This document shows, piece by piece, positions 6,189-6,602 of a stretch of 6,602 nucleotides of DNA. Where the stretch lies: contig CALAIO010000369.1 in the NCBI GenBank assembly GCA_937923355.1, positions 1 to 6,602 on the forward strand, given 5' to 3'. This DNA is from an uncultured Rhizobiaceae group bacterium. Its GTDB lineage: Bacteria > Pseudomonadota > Alphaproteobacteria > Rhizobiales > Rhizobiaceae. The number at the start of each line of letters is the position of its first letter. Within the stretch, counting starts at the first letter, position 1. The position numbers and the translations under genes are program-made. Below the pieces are notes generated by a model. It was not told the DNA's origin. It did not search any database and saw nothing but the letters and a program-made list of their open reading frames with translations.

Positions 6189-6602
6189 TTATTTATAAAC
6201 AACCTGTGGCTGATGTGTTGGCTGATGACAGCCAGCATCACTAAGTGCATAGCGAAGACCTACGCGACCTGTGTGTAGCTCAATGTCATCTGATCTGCCT
6301 TGAACACCTGGATCTGTTGCACCAGGAGTAATTGCAGATTGACCATCTGCAAATCCAAAGAAGTCACCGCCTTCAATGCGTGTATATGTGTAACCAACGT
6401 CGGCTTTTACGCGACAGTTAATGTCATAAGAACCACCGGCATGTAGCGACCAAGCAAAACGAGTGTCAGATACTCCACCATGCACGCCATCGGCTGCCGT
6501 GTTATAGTCTGCAGACAAACCTGTAGTGATATCTAAGGCGCCAATACAATCACCGCCTGCAGCCGTATCACAGCTGATGTCGTTGTTTAATCCAGACCAT
6601 TT
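6189..6602 (-). CDS. Outer-membrane beta-barrel protein, C-terminal part (runs off right edge)
   Basis: The frame is open from the right window edge to the TAA at 6189-6191, giving 137 visible residues and no start in the window. It shows beta-strands of a small outer-membrane barrel: DTRFAWSLHAGGSYDI, VKADVGYTYTRIEGGD and LHTGRVGLRYALSDAG. These line up with TYAYQLTAGTAVAIS, SLDLSYSYTQIGNGD and LHQVRAGIRYDIW of the downstream barrel gene, so the two are paralogues. Two cysteines eight residues apart lie in the first visible loop (near 6570 and 6546). Unlike its neighbour, it does not stop at the last strand. It continues with a tail, CHQPTHQPQVVYK, of a Pro-rich VVYK-ending kind that I associate with alphaproteobacterial porin-like proteins. 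Only the right-edge truncation limits the call. Confidence 0.87.
   Translation of the reverse strand, partial: KWSGLNNDISCDTAAGGDCIGALDITTGLSADYNTAADGVHGGVSDTRFAWSLHAGGSYDINCRVKADVGYTYTRIEGGDFFGFADGQSAITPGATDPGVQGRSDDIELHTGRVGLRYALSDAGCHQPTHQPQVVYK

Overview
The window looks like an ordinary chromosomal segment of an alphaproteobacterium, most likely of the Hyphomicrobiales (Rhizobiales) type with moderate-to-low GC. This rests on three things: the PurA sequence, the short N-terminal [12 protein letters not shown] region of the large hypothetical protein (which I associate from memory with Rhizobiales membrane proteins), and two Omp25/Omp31-like outer-membrane barrels, one with a Pro/Gln-rich tail ending in VVYK. 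No database search was possible, so the taxonomic placement is an inference.

Left part (1-4086, all on the minus strand, read right to left): purA (adenylosuccinate synthetase, complete), then a 511-residue single-pass membrane protein of unknown function with Pro/Ala- and Glu/Pro-rich linkers, then a ThiX-like ABC permease that starts only 6 nt after it, then the first 121 codons of a ThiY-like pyrimidine-binding protein that runs off the left edge. No terminator is visible between these genes and the gaps are 72, 6 and 14 nt. A single transcript is therefore plausible, although a promoter in the 72-nt gap cannot be excluded. PurA acts in the last branch of AMP synthesis. ThiX/ThiY would belong to a ThiXYZ importer for thiamine pyrimidine precursors; the ATPase ThiZ would be expected beyond the left edge.

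Middle (4087-4291): a divergent intergenic region carrying a perfect 6-bp inverted repeat in the purA leader. It separates purA from a plus-strand DMT/EamA-family ten-helix transporter (4292-5206).

Right part (5207-6602, minus strand): two tandem paralogous outer-membrane beta-barrel genes. The upstream one is cut by the right edge; the downstream one is complete. They are separated by a 94-nt spacer with a perfect 10-bp hairpin. The downstream barrel gene converges on the DMT transporter gene, and its apparent intrinsic terminator lies largely inside the last codons of that transporter gene.

I found no phage, IS, CRISPR, tRNA or rRNA signal and no evident novel defence or mobile system. The most interesting objects are the uncharacterised repeat-bearing membrane protein between purA and thiX, the purA-thiX linkage, and the tandem barrel pair with different C-termini.
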